DNA from: Bacillota bacterium
Lineage (GTDB): Bacteria > Bacillota > Clostridia > Christensenellales > UMGS416
Length of the DNA stretch: 64,000 nucleotides
NCBI GenBank assembly: GCA_023435705.1
Contig: JAEYRH010000016.1
Location: forward strand, 496,001 to 560,000
Direction: 5' to 3'
Part shown: positions 60,438 through 64,000 of the stretch, piece by piece
Layout: each line of letters opens with the position of its first letter
How positions within the stretch are numbered: the first letter of the stretch is position 1
Program-made: the position numbers and the translations under genes
The notes under the pieces: generated by a model
Told to the model about the DNA's origin: nothing
The model's database searches: none
What the model saw: the letters and a program-made list of their open reading frames with translations, nothing else

Positions 60438-62066
60438 TTACATTGTAATTTTCAGCTGCCTGCCCTTGCGCTCCAGTGCTGCCTTGATGAAGTCGCGGAA
60501 AAGCGGGTGCGGGCGATTGGGCCGGGACTTGAACTCCGGGTGGAATTGGGTGCCGAGATACCATGGGTGATCGGGCAACTCAACGATCTCAACCAGATCA
60601 AGCTCCTCATTGACGCCGGATGTCACCAGGCCGCCATTGATCATTGCCTGACGGAAGTTATTGTTCAGCTCAAAACGGTGCCTGTGGCGTTCGCTGATCA
60701 ATTCTTCCCCATATGCGGCCCGCGCCTTCGTGCCCTCCTTGAGCTTGCACTCATAACGGCCCAGACGCATCGTGCCGCCCTTGGTGTTGATTGAGCGCTG
60801 GTTTTCCATCAGATCGATGACCGGGTGGGTAGTTTTTTCCGAAAACTCGGTGCTGTTTGCATCCTTATAACCCAGCACATTGCGGCAGAACTCAATCACG
60901 GCCACCTGCAACCCCAGGCACAGCCCAAAATAGGGGATGCCGTTTTCTCTGGCATATTTGGCCGTAGAAATCTTTCCTTCAATACCCCTATCGCCGAAGC
61001 CACCTGGCACCAAAATGCCATCCAGGCCGGCCAGCTTGCGGGGGGCGGTCTCCTCGTTGATGTCCTCAGACTGGATCCATTCAATCTCCACACAAGCCTC
61101 ATTGTGGATGCCTGCATGGATCAATGACTCCGACACGCTGAGATAAGCGTCATGCAACTCAACGTATTTTCCCACGATGCCCACTCGGACTTTCTGAGTG
61201 GGGCGCTTGCGCAGATCAATCATCGCCATCCATTCAGTAAGGTCGGGCTCGCAGTTGACCATGCCCAGCTTCTGGCAAACACGCTCGGCCAGGCCTTCGT
61301 TCTCCAGCATCAGCGGCACATCGTAAATGCTGCTGGCATCCAGGTTTTCTATCACGCAGTTTTGCGCCACATTGCAAAACAAGGAGATCTTGCGCTTAAG
61401 GTCTGCACTGATGGGGCGCTCTGAGCGGCAGACAATGATATCGGGCTGGATGCCGATGGAGCGCAACTCCTTCACGCTGTGCTGCGTGGGTTTAGTTTTA
61501 AGTTCGCCTGACATGGACAGATATGGCATCAATGTAACATGGATATAAAGACAATTCTCAGGGCCCACTTCCCAGCGGATCTGGCGGATGGCCTCCAGGA
61601 AGGGCAGGCTCTCAATATCGCCCACCGTGCCGCCGATTTCAGTGATCACCACATCGGGGTGGGCGCCCCCGCGGGCCACAGCCACGATGTTACGCTTGAT
61701 TTCTTCTGTGATGTGGGGGATCACCTGCACTGTGCCGCCCAAAAAATCACCGCGGCGCTCTTTATTGATGATCGTGTTATAAATGCGGCCAGTGGTCACA
61801 TTGTTGTCCTGGCTCAGGTTTTCATCAATGAACCGCTCATAATGGCCCAGATCCAAATCTGTTTCGGCACCATCCTCGGTCACGAACACCTCGCCATGCT
61901 GGTATGGGCTCATCGTGCCGGGATCCACATTGATGTAGGGATCGAACTTCTGGATGGAAACCTTATGCCCCCTGCTCTTTAGCAAACGCCCAAGAGAGGC
62001 GGCGGTGATTCCCTTTCCAAGCGATGAAACCACGCCCCCTGTGACAAACACGTATTTGGTGCTCAT
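60438..62066 (-). CDS. pyrG: CTP synthase
   Basis: Makes CTP from UTP, ATP and glutamine. The 542-residue protein has the synthetase domain (FVTGGVVSSLGKGITAASLGRLL, SIQKFDPYINVDPGTMSP, TEIGGTVGDIESLPF) and the glutamine amidotransferase domain (GGFGDRGIEGK, nucleophile in GLCLGLQVAVIEF, QFHPEFKSRPNRPHP). CGGAGG precedes the ATG. Confidence 0.98.
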   Translation of the reverse strand: MSTKYVFVTGGVVSSLGKGITAASLGRLLKSRGHKVSIQKFDPYINVDPGTMSPYQHGEVFVTEDGAETDLDLGHYERFIDENLSQDNNVTTGRIYNTIINKERRGDFLGGTVQVIPHITEEIKRNIVAVARGGAHPDVVITEIGGTVGDIESLPFLEAIRQIRWEVGPENCLYIHVTLMPYLSMSGELKTKPTQHSVKELRSIGIQPDIIVCRSERPISADLKRKISLFCNVAQNCVIENLDASSIYDVPLMLENEGLAERVCQKLGMVNCEPDLTEWMAMIDLRKRPTQKVRVGIVGKYVELHDAYLSVSESLIHAGIHNEACVEIEWIQSEDINEETAPRKLAGLDGILVPGGFGDRGIEGKISTAKYARENGIPYFGLCLGLQVAVIEFCRNVLGYKDANSTEFSEKTTHPVIDLMENQRSINTKGGTMRLGRYECKLKEGTKARAAYGEELISERHRHRFELNNNFRQAMINGGLVTSGVNEELDLVEIVELPDHPWYLGTQFHPEFKSRPNRPHPLFRDFIKAALERKGRQLKITM

Positions 62067-62126
62067 GCGACCTCCGATATGAAATATGTCGAATGTATGA
62101 ATAACACTGGCTTTTTACATTGGATT

Positions 62127-62156
62127 ATTTTAACCGTGGCGTTCCTGTTGTGTCAA
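62127..62156 (-). promoter_or_regulatory. Promoter of pyrG
   Basis: On the - strand TTGACA is followed after 17-18 bp by TTAAAA/TAAAAT, about 60 bp before the start. The predicted start site lacks the GGGC run used for CTP-dependent attenuation in other Bacillota. An inverted repeat TTGTGCATTT/AAATGCACAA (62162-62202) lies just upstream and may end the aspS transcript, though it lacks a T-tract. Confidence 0.6.
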
Positions 62157-62226
62157 GCACAATTTGTGCATTTCTTTAAGATTATTTCCAAAAATGCACA
62201 AGATAAAGATTGTTTACCTGCCTCCA

Positions 62227-63546
62227 TTATGGTTCCAAACGCTGGATATCCCGTGGAAAGAGGCAAGCGCGCCGCACATTGTCCAAGCCAGCCAGCTTCA
62301 TCACCAATCGCTCAAGCCCAAGGCCAAGCCCGCCGTGGGGAGGTAAGCCTGATTTATGACACAGCAGATATGCCTCAAAATCATCAGGATTCATGCCTCT
62401 GGCAAGCATTTTATCAACCTGGGCCTGCCAGCCATGGATGCGCTGGCCACCGGTTGTGACCTCCAAACCACGGAAAAGCAGGTCAAAGCTCAATGTATAA
62501 GCTGTGTCTGCGGGGTCGTCCATTGCATAGAATGGTCGCTTGGCGCTGGGGTAATGGGTCACGAACACAAACTCACTGCCGGTTTGCTTCTTCACCCAAT
62601 CGCACAGCTGCTGCTCCTCGGCAGGCTCAAAGTCATGGTAGTCCGTCACGTGATACCTGCACTCCGATTCCAGGACATTTTTGGCTTCCATGAAGCGGAT
62701 CGATGGGATTTCTGCAACTACCGGCAGCTTCACATTGAGCTCTTGCAACTCAGGCGCATACTCCGCCTGTAACAAGGACATCGTGTGGCGGAGCATGGCA
62801 GTTTCCATGACCATAATGTCTTCGTGGTCATGGATATAGCCCATCTCAAAGTCCATGCTGGTGTATTCATTCAGGTGCCGCGAGGTGTCGTGCTTTTCCG
62901 CACGGAAAACAGGGCCGATCTCAAACACCCTCTCAAAAACACCCACCATCGCCTGCTTATACAGCTGCGGGCTCTGGGCCAGATATGCCTTACGGCCGAA
63001 GTACTCCAGCGCGAAGATGTTGGAGCCACCTTCGGCACCGGCAGCAACAATCTTGGGTGTGTGGATCTCGGTGAAGCCTTCCCCGGAAAGATACTCCCGG
63101 AAGCCCCGCGCCACGCCTTCCTGCAGCTTGAAGACTGCCCGCTCCCGCTGATTTCGAAGGCACAGCGACCGAGCCTGCAGGTTCACATCCAGCGGCAACC
63201 CCAACTCTTTCTTATTGATGACCAACGGCAGCTCACCAACCGGCCCGGATAGCACATGCATTTCCTTCAGGATAATGTCATAGCCCAGCTTTGACCGGGG
63301 CTCCGGCTTTGCTTCCCCCATCACTTCCACGCAATCACCTTCGTGAATGGCGGCAAGATCAAATGCTCCTTCGCCGGGAATATAGACGGTTTGGACGAGC
63401 TCTCTTGCAGTGCGAAGGATCACAAACGCAAAGCCACTCATCTCGCGGATGCGGTAAATGGACCCATGGAAATGAATCGGATCGCCACCAGCAGGATTGG
63501 TGGGCAGCACTGGCAGCAGTTTGGGATTGGCTTTCATCGTGTTCAT
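62227..63546 (-). CDS. aspS: Aspartate--tRNA(Asp/Asn) ligase, archaeal type
   Basis: The 439-residue class IIb synthetase has an OB-fold anticodon-binding domain (about 20-105) and a catalytic core with LAQSPQLYKQ, motif 2 FRAEKHDTSRHLNEYTSMDFEMGY-like (residues FRAEKHDTSRHLNEYTS) and motif 3 GGLGLGLERLVMKL. It is short and lacks the GAD insertion of bacterial AspRS, so it is the archaeal/eukaryotic-type enzyme, often non-discriminating and paired with GatCAB. GGAGGG precedes the ATG; the long upstream frame lies in the T-box. AsnRS is excluded less firmly than bacterial AspRS, but the GAC specifier codon supports Asp. Confidence 0.88.
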   Translation of the reverse strand: MNTMKANPKLLPVLPTNPAGGDPIHFHGSIYRIREMSGFAFVILRTARELVQTVYIPGEGAFDLAAIHEGDCVEVMGEAKPEPRSKLGYDIILKEMHVLSGPVGELPLVINKKELGLPLDVNLQARSLCLRNQRERAVFKLQEGVARGFREYLSGEGFTEIHTPKIVAAGAEGGSNIFALEYFGRKAYLAQSPQLYKQAMVGVFERVFEIGPVFRAEKHDTSRHLNEYTSMDFEMGYIHDHEDIMVMETAMLRHTMSLLQAEYAPELQELNVKLPVVAEIPSIRFMEAKNVLESECRYHVTDYHDFEPAEEQQLCDWVKKQTGSEFVFVTHYPSAKRPFYAMDDPADTAYTLSFDLLFRGLEVTTGGQRIHGWQAQVDKMLARGMNPDDFEAYLLCHKSGLPPHGGLGLGLERLVMKLAGLDNVRRACLFPRDIQRLEP

Positions 63547-63564
63547 AGACAACCCTCCAGTCAA

Positions 63565-63808
63565 ATAAAAAAGCCCCGGAAGTAATCTTCCGGGACGGGA
63601 AATCAAACCCGCGGTGCCACCCGCATTGGCGGCATAACCGCCCTGCTCAAGGCCCATAACGCAGGCATGCGGAGCGGTCTACAGCCTCATCCGGCTTCTT
63701 CGCTCATGCTCGCAGGCGTCATTCGCCCATGCATTGCCCTGGAGCCGCTTGCAGCCGGCGGCGGCTCCTCTCTGGCGGGGTGCGCGGGGTACTGGCCTGG
63801 TCATTGCT
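63565..63808 (-). ncRNA. T-box leader of aspS, specifier codon GAC (Asp)
   Basis: On the - strand the T-box core GGGTGGCACCGCGG is followed by a terminator: CCCGGAAG / CTTCCGGG and TTTTTTATTT. In stem I, CAGGC pairs with GCCUG and encloses the 5' AGUA loop-E motif and 3' GAAU-GAC; the GAC (complement of 63718-63720) sits where the specifier codon lies. Uncharged tRNA-Asp would stabilise the antiterminator and turn on aspS. Confidence 0.92.
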
Positions 63809-63814
63809 GGGTAT

Positions 63815-63843
63815 ATTATATAACGCCTGAACTATTCCGGCAA
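63815..63843 (-). promoter_or_regulatory. Promoter of the aspS T-box transcript
   Basis: On the - strand TTGCCG and TATAAT with 17-bp spacing; the start site falls just before the T-box stem I. Confidence 0.8.
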
Positions 63844-63859
63844 GCATCTAGAATTTTGC

Positions 63860-64000
63860 TCACATGATAACCGATGAGCCTCCATCATCTCCGGCCAGCG
63901 GATCCATTGGCCCCGATTCCTCTATGACCTCGTTCGCCAGTTGTTGAAACTCATCCATGCTTGTATTCCAGGCCTGCTCTATTCTGTCACTGAAACCGAC
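63860..64000 (-). CDS. 3' end of an unidentified gene (partial)
   Basis: The last 46 codons of a frame entering from the right edge. The visible tail is acidic (DEFQQLANEVIEESG, LAGDDGGSS) and ends with VIM before a TGA. It has no recognisable domain. The aspS promoter begins 17 bp after its stop, so the two genes are transcribed in the same direction but separately. Confidence 0.6.
   Translation of the reverse strand, partial: VGFSDRIEQAWNTSMDEFQQLANEVIEESGPMDPLAGDDGGSSVIM

Noticed and set aside
63547..63657. 37 extra N-terminal codons for the AspRS
   Set aside because: The extension lies inside the T-box terminator and antiterminator, and the downstream ATG has a strong ribosome-binding site.

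Overview
This 64 kb window looks like a chromosomal segment of an anaerobic, probably spore-forming member of the Bacillota, most likely class Clostridia. The evidence is gene content: a ctsR-mcsA-mcsB-clpC heat-shock operon with a CtsR box, a SpoIIP-type sporulation hydrolase next to a DUF1614 membrane protein, AddB-type recombination instead of RecBCD, a T-box leader, indolepyruvate:ferredoxin oxidoreductase, and many strong AGGAGG ribosome-binding sites with frequent TTG/GTG starts. I cannot name a species. I saw no tRNA, rRNA, CRISPR array, prophage or intact insertion sequence.

Layout, left to right. (1) 1-4.4 kb: addB (runs off the left edge) and manA, separated by a palindrome-rich dispersed repeat. 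(2) 4.5-10.3 kb, + strand: a GNAT-like acyltransferase, an MFS transporter overlapping oligoendopeptidase F, a TIM-barrel sugar epimerase-like protein and a small lipoprotein. (3) 10.3-17.5 kb: a radical SAM protein, a DegV protein, an eda-kdgK pair (KDPG pathway), and the yqeG / TIM-barrel nuclease-like / pepP / efp operon with its promoter. (4) 17.8-25.8 kb, all - strand: two phenylacetate-CoA ligases, iorA, iorB, a double-ACT protein, alr, a 5-formyl-THF cyclo-ligase and a membrane protein; a second copy of the dispersed repeat sits inside. (5) 26-34.4 kb: polysaccharide deacetylase, SpoIIP, DUF1614, an HD protein, a CTP-synthase-like amidotransferase domain protein, a PHP-domain protein, VanY and a KimA-like potassium importer. 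(6) 34.5-39.2 kb: clpC, mcsB, mcsA, ctsR. (7) 39.3-45 kb: mscL, an SH3/M14 peptidase, two GNATs, a receiver protein with a degenerate GGDEF-like half, a NYN-domain protein and a SanA/YdcF-like protein. (8) 45.4-50.3 kb: a GH2 beta-galactosidase-like gene divergent from an AraC regulator, then a poorly coding 600-bp stretch with a possible gene remnant. (9) 50.3-55.7 kb: degV-larE-larB-larC-guaA. (10) 56-60.4 kb: an XRE-cupin regulator and potABCD behind a strong promoter with a 21-bp palindrome. (11) 60.4-64 kb: pyrG, an archaeal-type AspRS under a T-box whose specifier codon reads GAC, and the 3' end of an unidentified gene.

Functional themes are aromatic amino-acid/2-oxoacid metabolism (ior-paaK-ACT), nickel-pincer cofactor synthesis without larA in view, polyamine uptake, protein quality control, and several cell-wall hydrolases. 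Most of the window is well-known families in ordinary arrangements. The items most worth a second look are the inverted pair of dispersed repeats, the altered nucleophile loop of the GH2 enzyme, the XRE-cupin palindrome, the lar operon ending in guaA, the REC/degenerate-GGDEF protein beside a NYN protein, and the T-box on the archaeal-type AspRS. I did not find a clearly new multi-gene system.
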